A DNA stretch of 64,000 nt from Hyalella azteca. Taxonomy: Eukaryota > Arthropoda > Malacostraca > Amphipoda > Hyalellidae. The translations under genes were made by a program, and so were the position numbers. Under the pieces are notes generated by a model. It had not been told where the DNA came from. It saw only the letters and a list, made by a program, of their open reading frames with translations, and searched no databases. The stretch is from the NCBI RefSeq assembly GCF_000764305.2, contig NW_025940701.1, positions 930,294-994,293 of the forward strand. Reading direction: 5' to 3'. Shown in pieces: positions 23,300-36,046 of this stretch (position 1 is the first letter of the stretch; each line of letters starts with the position of its first letter).

Positions 23300-23616
23300 A
23301 AGGAATTTAAAAGCAAAGAAAACGCCAAGAAAATTCACCATATCGATATTGAAAACGTTTCGGAGTCCAGCTCCATCATCAGTTCGACTAAACTAAAAAT
23401 GAATAAAATCACTTTAAAAGTCAAAATTCAAAGACAGACATAAAACCTAAACAAGACCTAACATTTAAACCTAAACAAGTCTTGTTTAGGTTTTATGTCT
23501 GTCTTTGAATTTTGACTTTTAAAGTGATTTTATTCATTTATGGAGCTGGACTCCGAAACGTTTTCAATATCGATATGGTGAATTTTCTTGGCGTTTTCTT
23601 TGCTTTTAAATTCCTT
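23300..23616. repeat. Long near-perfect inverted repeat (hairpin) made of the dispersed repeat
   Basis: The arms begin AAGGAATTTAAAAGCAAAGA and end TCTTTGCTTTTAAATTCCTT. They match without a mismatch that I can see for about 140 nt, apart from about 21 extra bases (CATCAGTTCGACTAAACTAA region) in the left arm. The centre AAACCTAAACAAG/CTTGTTTAGGTTT also folds. Each arm holds the GGACTCCGAAACG repeat found at 3129 and 30914. A transcript would form a long double-stranded RNA. Confidence 0.93.
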
Positions 23617-24039
23617 CTAATTTTCCACTGCTATCAAATGAAGGGAAATCCTATAGAATGCTTAAAAATCAAATAGAATGTGCTGCAACCGTTGAACGAT
23701 AATCGCTGAAGCAAAATACGTGTTCACAATGCAGAGATAACGTTGTATATCGACGTTATGAGAGAGAATACAGTCCCAATTAAAGTGTGTTGGGTGGAGT
23801 ACAGATCCCAAAACGTAATGACGTGGCATGTGACCTACTCTCTCGCTGAATGAGAGCGGAATTTTGTCCGTTACTCGACGCTGCGTTGATTAAAGTCGGG
23901 GCAGATATACTGGCGAGCGGCAGGCGAAGGCCTCGATGTGTAAGGACGAAGGTTCATGACATTCAACGGTTAAAGTGCGACTGCTGAGAGAGGCAGACCC
24001 TGAAGCCTTTGTAGAGTATAACATATAATACCCTATTGT

Positions 24040-24202
24040 AAGACATATAACACCATGTAGCGCACATAACAACATGTATCACACATTACACTATGTATCA
24101 CACATAACACTATGTATCACACCTAAGACCATGTAACACACATAACAACATGTATCATACACAATACCATGTATCACACATAACACGATGCACCATACAT
24201 AA
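24040..24202. repeat. CATAACACTATGTATCACA-type tandem repeat, about 20 bp unit
   Basis: About eight copies of CATAACACTATGTATCACA with point changes. Confidence 0.88.
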
Positions 24203-25310
24203 GTTTCCACATTGTACAGCAAGAACATTAATCCTCGTTAGTTTTTCATTAAGAATAACATTGAGCTTTTAACATTGAGCAATGATATACTTTTTCTCTT
24301 AAAAGTTATGTTGTGTGAAGGTTTATAAACTTTAACTAATATTTATTTCAGCTTACCAGCTTGGTAGATGAATTGCTGATGATTGATTCATGCCGCGGTA
24401 AGCGGATTATTTTTTAACATTTATCGCCTATTTTGTCATTATTCAACATTTTTCAAACCTTAACGACTTAAGATAAAAATATGCTTACTACAAATCCTGG
24501 TACTTGGGTTAATCCTTTCAATTCTAGAGCAACTAGAATGAAACATCTCTGTCATTTCTGTCTGTTCGTATTGAACAAAATTGCTATACAATTTGCAAAC
24601 TGATATTTCTGATATTATCTATTACTAATGTACTCAAAATTGCTAATATTGCCAGATCGAGCCTTGTAGCGAACCTGTAGTGCGTTCGAGGTCTCGAATG
24701 TCATGCACACTCTGCCTTATTTCTTCGTGTTTTTTTTTTCAGAAAATCTTCCGTGTGCAAAGTTGACGAGTAAAATTATTGTTGAATGGTTCAACAGTTC
24801 CATTACATTGAAGCGTCAGTGTTGCTTAGAGAGCAAATATAATACAACATGAAAAATTGAACGGTTTTGCGGGAACTAGTATTGCATAAATATGATTCAA
24901 TTTTTAAGCAGCACTTAATATCTAACTAGATCTTTGGGAAGAAACGCTTCTGATTTATTCATGAACCCGTGTCTTCGACCATGAATAATTATGAAATTTT
25001 TATTCATTAAGCATTTCGTATTCCAGAGATCATAATGACTCTTTAGCAGAAATTCATTCGATCCTAATGTTAAAATCTTTAACATGATTATTATTTTTGT
25101 TATCCCTCAAACAATTTATTTTGAGCTTATCTTGCCGACGTAGTAAAAGCCTCTTTGAAGTTCATGTTTTTTGTTGGATGAAAGGTCGACGACCCTGTAA
25201 AAAAATGATACAAAGAAGCCAACTACGCTTTCTCACTGACACATAATTTATGATGGCTCTTAAAAACTGCCGCACCTCTGCACTGCATCAGCAGCGCGTG
25301 CACTTCAGCT

Positions 25311-25546
25311 TTCACTTTCATTAAAATCCTTTACACGAAAATATAATATTTATCAATTTTTTGAACATTTTAAGTTTGTGCATTACTTTTCACTTTCGCT
25401 AAAATCCTTTGCACGAAAAGATAACATTTATCAGTTTTTTCAACATTTTAAGTGTGTGCATTACTTTTCACTTTCGCGAAAATCCCTTGCACGAAAACAT
25501 AACATCTATATATTTTTGCAAATTTGAAGTGTGAGCATTACTTTTT
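25311..25546. repeat. Three-copy tandem repeat, about 79 bp unit
   Basis: Each copy has CACTTTCGCTAAAATCC, CACGAAAA, TTTATCA and AAGTGTGTGCATTACTTTT. The third copy is the most diverged. Confidence 0.88.
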
Positions 25547-26287
25547 TCAATTTAACATTTTTTCCTCCCTAACTGATGAACTACATAAGGTTTCTGCAAT
25601 AATTTTAATGGGAGCGTTAATTTTCTCAATTGGAAGGAACGGGTTCCGCCGATTTGTTCACATATAATTCCTACTTATTACTATTGTGAATAGTGTCAAG
25701 CTCATATGTTTTGTATTGTAAACAAGGTGTATTAGGAGTTATACTCGCAAAAATATACTAACACCAGTTAAAGTTTTTAATGTATGGAGCAAATATAACA
25801 TAACAACCGCTAGGTAAAGCGCTCCACGATAAGAAGAGACGAAAATTTCAATAATAGTTGTTATTGTTTATTAGGAGGCACTTTGAGTCACTATTATTCG
25901 AACTGGGGATTATTTGTAATGGGTTTTTAATAACATTTTCGGTGATGTTTCGTATAGTAAATTATGTTTTGTTCATAAGAAATACAAAGATACGATTATT
26001 AGCAAGCGATCTTCCACCCCACAAGTAGTTCATGTTTTGTCCCTATCATTAATAATGAAATCTTTCAATATAAAGCCCCTAATTATGTTGAGGTGTCGGT
26101 CGTAAATGATTCACAATTTTCTTACAAATTTACCCAACACTGCAATTAAGAGCGACGGTTGAGTTGAAGTTCTTTGATGCAATGCAAAGTGGGATGAAGG
26201 TAAGGCCGCCCAAGATGCTACGTGCACTTTGATCATTTTACAACATTGAAGTGAACTACGCGAAACAATATATTTAATATAATACAA

Positions 26288-26400
26288 ACACCATCTTCGC
26301 TGTGAAGCTAAAACTCTATCTTCAGTAAAAAGCTAAACCCTATTTCCACTATGAAACAAGACACCATCTTCACTATAAAGCTGAACACTATCTTCAGTCA
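26288..26400. repeat. Degenerate ACACTATCTTCAGT-type repeat
   Basis: About four irregular copies of CACCATCTTCACTATAAAGC. Old and diverged. Confidence 0.6.
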
Positions 26401-27963
26401 GTGCCCTTGTCGCTTTTATAATAAATTTGGATGCTTGTGTATACTGCTTGCACGATGAACTTTATATGAAACTTTACTATACGTAAGGAGTTTCTTTAAG
26501 GCGAGAATTCGGTTGTAGGTTTAAGAAGAAAATCAGGACTACTTTGGAAATAAATTCTTTGTCCAAAGAAGATAAAATTTATTAGTTAGTCGCCTCCTGC
26601 ACACGTAAGTTATATTTTGCAATTCGATATATTTTGTGTGTACAGGTAAAAAATTGTGGATATACCTGAGAAATTTAATATTTGATTGTGAAAATGTGAC
26701 CTAAGATAACAGCTTTGAAACGTTAATGAAATCAAATCATCATAATATTATAAGACTTGAATTATAAGAAATGTGTCATGATTCCTGCTTCACTTCAAAC
26801 AACATGCATCCTTTCATCGAGAAAATTATTTATTGCATTGAGTTGCAACTAAAGTGTCAAGACAAGAACCTACGGTGACACTATAGGTGCATTCTATCAG
26901 CACTGTCCTCAATCGTTCATTCATTGTACCGGCTACTTTGATCTGCGATAACCAGGTCAGGTCCTTATTATTCTCACAAATTAGATTTCAATTGAAGTTT
27001 CTCCTTGCATGAACATTGCAACAGTAACCCCTTGATTGTGTTTGAACTGGTCCACTCACACTCAGGCAATACGATGTCGACAATGGCGATGTCTCTATGG
27101 AACAGAATTTATAATTTAACATCGCTCCAGGGTACTATTAATGCGTGTAATATTGTACTACGTACAAAACGTCTAATGGTAGGGTTATATTGTTCTAGAT
27201 TTGCTCAGTCCTGATTTCACCAGATTCATTGTTGAAATGAATGTGTTGCTCAACATATCTATATTTTCATTGATCCACGACTAAATTTTCTCTTAAAATA
27301 ACTTTCCATGCTATTTATTCTTTCCTTTTATGGACTAAAAATTCATTTCTGTAAATGATAAGCTAAGAGATAGTTTTTCCCGGTGTGAATTGTGGACTGA
27401 AAATTAAGAATCTTACAGCTTGCGCATATCTAACCATGAGTCTCAAAAAACAAATTTATTCACGAATTTATGGAATTATTAATTAGAAATAATAACAATT
27501 ATTTTTTCTTATTACCCTTCGAATTAGAATCATACGAACTTTACGGGAACATTTAACCAGCCTCATCCATCATAAACTCATGGTACGGATAAAAGACGTG
27601 CAATACCTACTGTCGCTCCGAGTATACGGATAAACTTCCGGAGAGCTTTGACCTTTTAAACTCAGTGCTCGGCTCATCGTTAAAAGAGCAGTAAAGGTAA
27701 CGCTTGAGTTGAGACGAAGCTCATATTTCTCTTACAAATGGAACACAAGTCAACGGCAAAAAAAGCGAGCTGTTACAATGCCTGAACTGCAGGCTGCCAC
27801 TGACAAAGACGATAAGACGGCTGCCAGACGTGCCTTTGTTGACGTTGTTATTACGTGTCAGTTTTTTTTTGTGTTTTGACTGGCAGTTAAAACTGTCCTC
27901 TTCCGCTGACTCATCTCTCTATGTGACTATAATGTTTTCCGTAGCCGGGTGCTGACTTTTATA

Positions 27964-28192
27964 TTAATAGTAAGCGCACGGCAAGTAGTTTTTGCTAATA
28001 TTATACTAATAATTTTAATAACAGTCAGCGCCCAGCAAGTAGTTGCCAATATTATAATAATCATTTTGTTAATAGGCAGCGCACGGCAAGTAGTTTTTGG
28101 TAATATTATAATAATAATAATTTTATTAATAGTTAGCGCACGGCAAGTAGTTTTTGGTAATATTATAGTAATAATTTATTAATAGTGAGCGC
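27964..28192. repeat. Tandem repeat, about 55-58 bp unit, four copies
   Basis: Units read AGCGCACGGCAAGTAGTTTT, then GGTAATATTATAATAAT and TTTTATTAATAGT. Confidence 0.88.
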
Positions 28193-28956
28193 CCTTTAAA
28201 GCCGTTTTGAAGTGACAATGCGAAGCTCTGCACATTCAGAAAAATAAATGTGTCAAGTTGTCCAAATAGTGACAAAGAGCCTGCACGTAGCACTGGTACG
28301 CCCTTTTGCCAGGCAATACCGGTTCAGAATGGCTCACACAAGGGTAATAGTACATAGATATTTGGAAAGAATATCTTTATTTTTCTGGGTGTAATGCTGT
28401 AGCATGAATTCTCCATCCACTGATGAAGCCGAGCTGGATTAAAGTTACCGTTCGTGTAGTTTTTCGCCATGAATCTTACAAAAAACTTTATTGTAATATA
28501 TTTTCAAGTTCGTCTATTTAACAAACATGGTAAATAGACGAATAGAGACATGAATAGACGAATTCCATAGAGACATGGGATACGAAATCGAATTTTTTTG
28601 CCCTGCCGTTTGAAATAACAGAATTTTATTGAGGGAAGAAGAAAATTAAGAACGAGCATCAATAGCTCGAGCTAAGAGCGATTAATATGGTCGTTGGAAC
28701 TGCATTTGCACCTCCGCGTCGTTGACTCCTTTAGGAATTTCTATCATGACTTAAAAGTGAAATGTTTTTCTCGAGCTATTTCGCTGCCTCATCAACATGT
28801 ACAATGTACAACTAAAGCTCACTAGTACACCAAAGTGCTCATCCTAGCATAATATCGGCTGTCATAATTAAATATGGTAATAATATTTGTTTCCACAATC
28901 AGGTACCGATGAGCACATACTTCATGTCATTTGAAATATCCTTTATGCCATGACCT

Positions 28957-29108
28957 CTGAGGTAGATAATACGACATCCGAGGTAGATGATACGACATCC
29001 GCGGTAGATGATACGATATCCGAGGTAGATGATACGACATCCGAGGTAGATGATACGACATCCGCGGTAGATGATACGACTCCGATTTAGATAATACGAT
29101 ATCCAGGT
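28957..29108. repeat. 21-bp tandem repeat, about seven copies
   Basis: Units alternate GAGGTAGATGATACGACATC and GCGGTAGATGATACGACATC plus one base. Since 21 is a multiple of 3, the minus strand shows a repeating seven-residue frame. I take this as a consequence of the repeat and not as a gene. Confidence 0.88.
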
Positions 29109-29664
29109 AATAGACAGCAAGGTAGGATTGTGTAAGAGTTAGTTTTACAGGTTCACGCGTTAACAATCATCATTCAACGTGATCGAAAAAGTACTTCAGA
29201 CGATTCCCCCAAAATTTGTCGTAAAATGTTACAACAGCTTTGCCCTGAATCCTTTACGGCGCATCAAAACTGTGAGCTTTGACAAGTGTAAGTTTTTTCT
29301 CGGGCGAGAAAACAAAGGCCAAAATATTAACGGGTGGAACTGGAGCGCAGTGGCGTAAATGAAAGAAAAACAACCGTTCTACTTGATGATTTTAACCTAT
29401 CTCCTATCTCTCCCATATACGAAGTCACGATGCTTTATTAATATCTTTTTTCTCATTGAAATAAGAGATTTGGAACAATTATAGATATCATGAATAAATG
29501 AAGGAAAAATTTCTGCAACGATTATTATCATTCAAGTATCAGATAATTATCATTATCGCTCAGTCAAGTTTAGACAGTACTAGTTGCACGATAACAAATT
29601 CTTTTCTCCACACTGATCACATGAAACCTCAGCTGTCTGGTACTGTAAGCTGCTTTGTACTCTT

Positions 29665-29711
29665 ATAATAATAATGATAATAATAATGATAATAATAATA
29701 ATAATAATAAT
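29665..29711. repeat. (TAA/TGA)n microsatellite
   Basis: ATAATAATGATAATAATAAT-type run with two TGA interruptions. Confidence 0.9.
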
Positions 29712-29788
29712 CTTTATTATCCAATGTAAACATTACGCAATAGGCGACCAATTATTCCTTTATTATCCAATGTAAACATTACGCAATC
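29711..29788. repeat. Two-copy duplication: TTTATTATCCAATGTAAACA unit
   Basis: The string CTTTATTATCCAATGTAAAC with ATTACGCAAT occurs twice about 46 bp apart. Confidence 0.8.
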
Positions 29789-30338
29789 TCTGACCGTGGG
29801 TATACAACGCTCGGAACTTTATTATGCATCACTTTGTAACGATTTGGCCGAGCATGATTAAACATTTAATATTAAAATGTAAAATATAATAGCGTTATTT
29901 ATAACTTAATAATAATATTTGGTAATTAATTTTCGATTTCACTTGCGGCGATATGGATAAATTTTTGCTCTAATATGTCCACAAAATTTTGAAGACTTTA
30001 AAGGGATTACGAGTTAAAAATTTCATCGCCCAATCAAATGAATGTTCTGCCTGAAATAAATTTTTATTCACATAAAAAAATTCATTTTAAACTCATAGTT
30101 TGCTAGCTTAAAATTGAAAATTTTGTGGTAGAATACTATCTGTAAAAATTTAATTGCTTAGTGAGCTATACTTGTTATACTCTTATTACAAAACTTATTG
30201 CATGATTACGATGCAAGATGAGTCCAATGTTTCTTACGCTTGTGGATTTGAGAAGAAACATTCATAGTTAACTGAAGAGGTGTTTCAAAATCATTTTAAT
30301 GCCCTAATTATTTATTTCAGTACACCGCCATGATAAAA

Positions 30339-30664
30339 GCACATATTATATTATAACAACACATATTATATTATAACAACACATAATATATAATAACAGT
30401 ACATATTATATTATAACAACACATTATTATATTATAACAACACATATATTATATAATAACAGCACATATTATATTATAACAGCACATATTATATAATAAC
30501 AGCACATATTATATAATAGCAGCACATATTATATTATAACAGCACATATTATATAATAACAGCACATATTATATTATAACAGCACATATTATATAATAAC
30601 AGCACATATTATATTATAACAACACATAATATATAATAGCAGCACATATTATATAATAACAGCA
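30339..30664. repeat. 20-bp AT-rich satellite, about 16 copies
   Basis: The unit is AGCACATATTATATTATAAC, alternating with an ATATAATAAC ending. Another stretch of the same satellite resumes at about 31042-31085, beyond a 377-bp unrelated segment. Confidence 0.93.
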
Positions 30665-31041
30665 CCGCCTCCACAACCGGTGTTTCTGACCTACGAATTT
30701 TAGAATCCTTATATATTTTCAAACAGAAACCCAGTTAAGAATGCTGCATTCAGTTCCTATCCTCTACAAATTGTAAATAGATAGTACCTTCTCTACATGT
30801 TATCTCATTTTTATTTCTGTTATCTTCGATTTTAGTTCTAATGTCCTCAAGTTTAGGTGAATTGTTTGAATGTGAATTTTAGGCTACTAATTACTTGTAT
30901 CTGTGTTCTAGGTTTTGAACTGACGATGGAGCTGGACTCCGAAACGTTTTCTCTTATAAGAAATGGTGAACTTTTTGGCTATTTACTTTACTTTTAAATT
31001 TCTGGTAAATTTGCGACTTAATCAGCCAAGTGATTTTAATG
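30665..31041. mobile_element. Probable insertion in the 20-bp satellite, carrying the dispersed repeat
   Basis: Satellite sequence stops at AACAGCAC (30664) and resumes at ATAACAGCACATATTATATT (from about 31043), with unrelated sequence between. The inner part (30914-31007) reads GAACTGACGATGGAGCTGGA then CTCCGAAACGTTTTC, as in the 23.3-kb hairpin. ATAACAGCAC stands on both sides and could be a target-site duplication, but the satellite itself contains that word. No transposase or reverse transcriptase is encoded. I infer an insertion of a short non-autonomous or truncated element. Confidence 0.45.
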
Positions 31042-31085
31042 CTTATAACAGCACATATTATATTATAACAACACGTATTATATAA

Positions 31086-34000
31086 ATAAAAATAACACAT
31101 ATTATTTATTATTCATATTATGAGGGGACCTCGTTACTCGTATTTAGTTAACTGCAGAGGCGGACAGGCCTTAAAACCAGGGCACTTCAATTATCTCTCT
31201 GCCGGACGCCGTTGAGCGAGTTTTGAGTAGGCGACGTCTGTATAAATATATGTTCGTTCTAATTAAGGTCTTTGCAGTACGCGGGACCATTTAAGTTAAA
31301 TTATATCATTGTCATCTATTAGAGTAACTACAGAGCCACTTTACAATTATATATGAGGGTTACGATAGTTTCAAAAATGTGATTACAGAAGACGAAATTC
31401 CAAATGCGATGGGTTGACTTATTTACACGTAGGTTGAATCTCGATATTCAATTGAACATAATTTAGGATCTTTTAATAGGAAATGTTGCGAATTTAGTAA
31501 GACGGTGAGGAATCTTGTATTTTTACCCCTAATTGAAGATAATTCTCATCATCTAGCTCCTGACCTCTATCTTCAAAGGATAATTTTTTGAAAACGAACT
31601 CTTCGACTGGCAGAAATACCTGATATGTCTCTTATTATAATTATCTATGTAATCTCCTAATTTTCTCAAAAACTGTACGTTTACGTTTAGTGTTGGGATA
31701 GTGAGCATCCTACTAACATCGGATCAGGATTCTCGGACTCAATAACGTTCGCGAACGTACGCGAATTTTTAGAAGAGATTGAATTTAAATATCAATATTA
31801 TATTTGCACTTAGTTTTTATTTAAAGAAATAGTTTCGTTTCAGTTGAAATACCAATATTATCTGTTTACTTCGTTTTTATTTTATGAATTTTATGAGATA
31901 TTTTCCTTTCAGGCATAAAATATTTATCCCTCTTGCCTTATATTTATTCCAGCTGTAAAACTATTATCAAAGCCAAAAGCACACCAGCAACTAACAACTG
32001 TCTACAACGTACCGAGACCTCACACGTTACATGCGTTACGATGTGCCAACGATGACGTCATGCAAACGTGAAATCGTCCTTCAATCATCGAATGTCAGCC
32101 GGCTTGGCTGAGCAAACTTGGCTGACAGTTCCTAAGGTCGAGCTACGACAACGCGGTCTGACGTAAGTTCGTCTCGTTCAGTAGCGATAATTTTTGTTTA
32201 GTTGCCGGTACAATGCGCCTAAATTGTTCGTTGGTGTTTAGTTCCTTGCGCAGAATGTACAAACACATTTTTAAAAATCTGTTGAATGACAGTTGGACTT
32301 TTTATGACGCAAATATTTTTGGAAAATAAGACACACGTCTTGTATTGCAATAAATTTAATTTTCCAAAAAACTGAGAATTTTACCCTCTGTATGTGTCAA
32401 GTTCAATTTAATTATGAATTTACTGCTTCAACTTTCACTGTGACTAAAAAAAGTGAAATGTAAAGATTCTAGCAAGAAGCCTTGTCGTAACTCTACGGAT
32501 AAGTAAACCAACATTTAATTATAATTTTTTTGTCAAATATCAAGTACGTTATTTTCCACGTTGAAATGTCAGCAAATATGGCGTCAAAGAGTCATGTTGA
32601 AATGTGAATCATCTGGGTCATGTTCTCTGAACTAAAAGTCAAGTATAACAATTTAATTCCCAGTGCAGTGATGGTATCACATCAAAAAGCCCTTTGGGCG
32701 ACCGGCTTATTTATCAATTACGGGAAGTTTAGGGATCCCTGGAAGTTGACGAAAGATGCAAAGGAAAAGCAAAAAGAGAAGAGGTCAATGAGTTCGTATT
32801 GCTGTTCTTAAAATATCTTAATTGGCCTACAATTGCACCCACGCACATAACTGTTGAAAATTTTGGACGAGTCCAAGTGACTTTTGCGTGGCATCTAGTG
32901 TGAGGTCATGAAAAAATTGAGTTGCTGAAGGCTTCATAGCAGTTAATTTTTTTTACAATTGGAATTTAATTGAGAAATGTTACTGAATAAAATGTAGCCT
33001 TGGCCGCTCCACGCCCATGTCAAATACAATTCAAATTTTAATGTGTGCAATAAAATTGCTATTCTGGCATGACGATAGCAGGCATTCATTCATCATCAGC
33101 AGACATTCATTTTGAATTTCGACCTAACATAATTTCTGCCAAAAAGCATCAGTATCAAGAAGATGTAATGTTTTTCACACCCAATACATATTTTTTATTC
33201 CATTTTAGAAAACAGGCGAACGATAACGAAATAACTTTAAGACTTAATATGAGATGTTTTAAAACTTCCAAGTGATCTATTTCATCTTGAGTGTCAGCTA
33301 TATATACAATAAGAAAGCAGTATTGCTATGTTGAATGAAGCAGTAATTACTATACATATTAATAAATTAATCAATTATTTATTTTTATTTACTATATTTA
33401 TAATAAAGTAAATTAGAAAACCATTACTTTCACAGTTCATTCAACTATTCCATATTATAGTTACAAAATTCATGGCAGAGCTGTTCTTGAAAGAACATAA
33501 TTAATTTCTTTCATGAAATGAAGCCATTTCATAAAAGAAAAGTTTCACCGGAGATATGAGTGTTGTAACTTGAATTCTTAACAATTTTCAAGTTATTGCA
33601 AGAATGTCATCGAGTATGAACAACTGGAGGTATACAAATTTAAAACCAACGAGACAGAATAATTTTGACAGCGTAACAATTTCTGGGCTAAAAAGAGGGC
33701 TCCTAAAAGAGCTAAGAAGATAAAACACCTGAAGCCTGACCCAGTTACAGCGTAGCAACCTTCACATGAAATCCTCTAAAGGAATGCGAAACTTGCCCGG
33801 TCAGCTGCATGTCATTGTTGCGAACTTGAATAACCTGCGTTGCTGAATACGAACTTTCAAGATACTTCTAATCTATGATACTTATCTTAGATAACATGAA
33901 TGATCATTGATAAAAATTTTCTGTGATGGCAGCGATCTGAGGCAGTTGCTTCTTTGACACAAATGCCAATGTGGCACAACTGTCGATATGGCATCTCTAT

Positions 34001-34140
34001 ATTGTGTGGCGTACCTATACTCTATACTGTATAGGCGTATATACCTAGACTGTTTAGCGTACCTATATTGATATGACACAGTTGCTATCATGTCCCTAGT
34101 GCAAATAGGGTGAAACTGCCTTTATAAAAAGTGTTTTTAA
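31086..34140. other. Non-coding DNA
   Basis: No gene is supported. Open frames at about 32.6 and 33.1 kb are 63-68 codons long, as expected by chance. Confidence 0.45.
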
Positions 34141-34470
34141 ATGGCAAGATTTTGAGCTGCTGCTATCGGCCTACTGCCGATATGTCCGGGCTCATGCTTA
34201 GGCCTAGTTACCGATATGGCCAAACGGACGTTGATGCTCAACTGCGTATGCTGTCAATCAGCCGATCTGCAACTGTATGGTTTAAATGCTGATTAAGCCA
34301 CACTTCCGATGTCGCTCAACTTCCGATTTGGTCCAAGTTCCGCTGCGGCTCAACTTCCGACGTGGCCGAACTGCCAATTAGGTCCAACTGTCAATGTAAC
34401 TTAACTTCCGATTAAACCTTTTTGTCCATAAAGTTTAACTGCTTGTATTATCTAACTGCCGATTTATTAT
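34141..34470. repeat. Degenerate AACTTCCGAT/AACTGCCGAT repeat region
   Basis: Irregular copies of CAACTTCCGATxTGGxxxAA at about 20-25 bp spacing. Strongly diverged. Confidence 0.55.
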
Positions 34471-34995
34471 AATTTCGATACGATGTTGCACGGCATGAGC
34501 TCGCTCTTCTATTTTTCCGTATGAGTAGCTGCTGATAATGAGGCTTTAATGTAACGAAACAGGTTATTTCTCAAGTGCAAGTTCCCTCGCGCGCGTCTAG
34601 TCATGCTTCGGAGGACCAAAACACGGTAGCGTGCCACGCTTCCGTGTTGACAACTGCGGCGGCGTCGACGATTCTTCCGGAAGAAGTTCCAATGCATGTT
34701 ATGTGAGTTGTTCGATCTATGCTGCACATTTGACTGGGGATTTTTCAAAATCTGAGTAATTACTTACTGATGTGTACTAATATTCCCTTGAATTGTAAAT
34801 TATTCTTTTTAATGTATAATACATGGAGACTCGGCTTTTTCACAATTATATTGATGTTGAAAATTCGTTTTCTATAATTTTGCTCTCAGTGCACAAGTAA
34901 AGAGTAAGATGATTTTCGACGAAATTTTTCGAATTAATCTAAGATAGAGAATAAAAATATACACACTGATGCCATAGAATAAATTAGATATAGGC

Positions 34996-35145
34996 AAATT
35001 TGGATAATTTAACTATATGTAGACTGATTTGGATAATTTAACTATATGTAGACTGATTTGCATAATTTAACTATATGTAGACTGATTTGGATAATTTAAT
35101 TGCATATAGCCTGACATGGATAATGTAATCAGATATAAGCTGATT
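34996..35145. repeat. 29-bp tandem repeat, about five copies
   Basis: The unit starts GATTTGGATAATTTAACTAT and continues ATGTAGACT. The last copies are diverged. Confidence 0.88.
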
Positions 35146-35992
35146 TGATTTGTCAGGTAAATTGACAAGAAGCCTCCTGCGCGCGCAATACGCATTACAT
35201 TCATCAAACTTCAATCGGGTTGCGAATAATCTCTTTTATATATATTTATTAACACTTATCATATTTAACACACATATTATATGATTTAACAACGGCAATG
35301 TGAATAAATGAATTTTTAAATAACTAAAAAGCCATTTAATGCACAAAAGGGATCAAGCACACATGTAAAACATGTGTTATACGCGTGTGTTGAGGGGATA
35401 AATAAACGTTTTAAAAAATCACTAAAAAGTTATTTAATACACGAAAGGGATCAAGAACACATGTGTTGGTGTTGAACACGAATGCCAGGAACACAGAAGA
35501 GCAGATGTCGAAAGACACATGCAGCACACACATTAAGCGAGACGACATCTTGGCACACTCACGAGTCTATAAATGTGTCCGGGCAAGTCAGTGCAACCGA
35601 TTCATTGACTAGCGAACTTATTAATAAGCTGTCTAAAATTTATTAAAGGAGCTGCATATTCCCGAGTGAATCATACCATTGATAAAGTATATTTTAGAGA
35701 CGTTGCATTCAGTCTGTAGAGGGTTGGGTGCAGTTCATGCTTGGCTGTAGGTTTGCCGAGCGTCGTGAAGTGAGAGTGTAGAGCGCACGACGCTTGGCAA
35801 GGTACAATGCAGTTTGTCGGTAACGGTCCGGCAAACACTACGTTACGATGTGTTCTTGATAAGTTTTCACAAACATTAAACACTACGTTACGATGGGTTC
35901 ATTTCTTGATAAGTTTTCATAAACATGATAAACTCATGTGTTACTGATAGACTTATTATTTAATAATTATAATAAAACATACTATAATAATA

Positions 35993-36046
<54 letters not shown>

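Larger units (their letters stand above)
23617..27963. other. Non-coding DNA with several short arrays
   Basis: No gene is supported. Arrays inside are listed separately (24040-24202, 25311-25546, 26288-26400). Confidence 0.5.
28193..30338. other. Non-coding DNA
   Basis: No gene is supported. It includes a 21-bp array, a TAA run and a 46-bp duplication, each listed below. Confidence 0.5.

Noticed and set aside
28957..29108. Regular 21-bp array and other evenly spaced arrays (9190, 10075, 54529) as CRISPR candidates
   Set aside because: They have no unique spacers between conserved repeats and no cas genes, and the setting is a eukaryotic genome. They are minisatellites.
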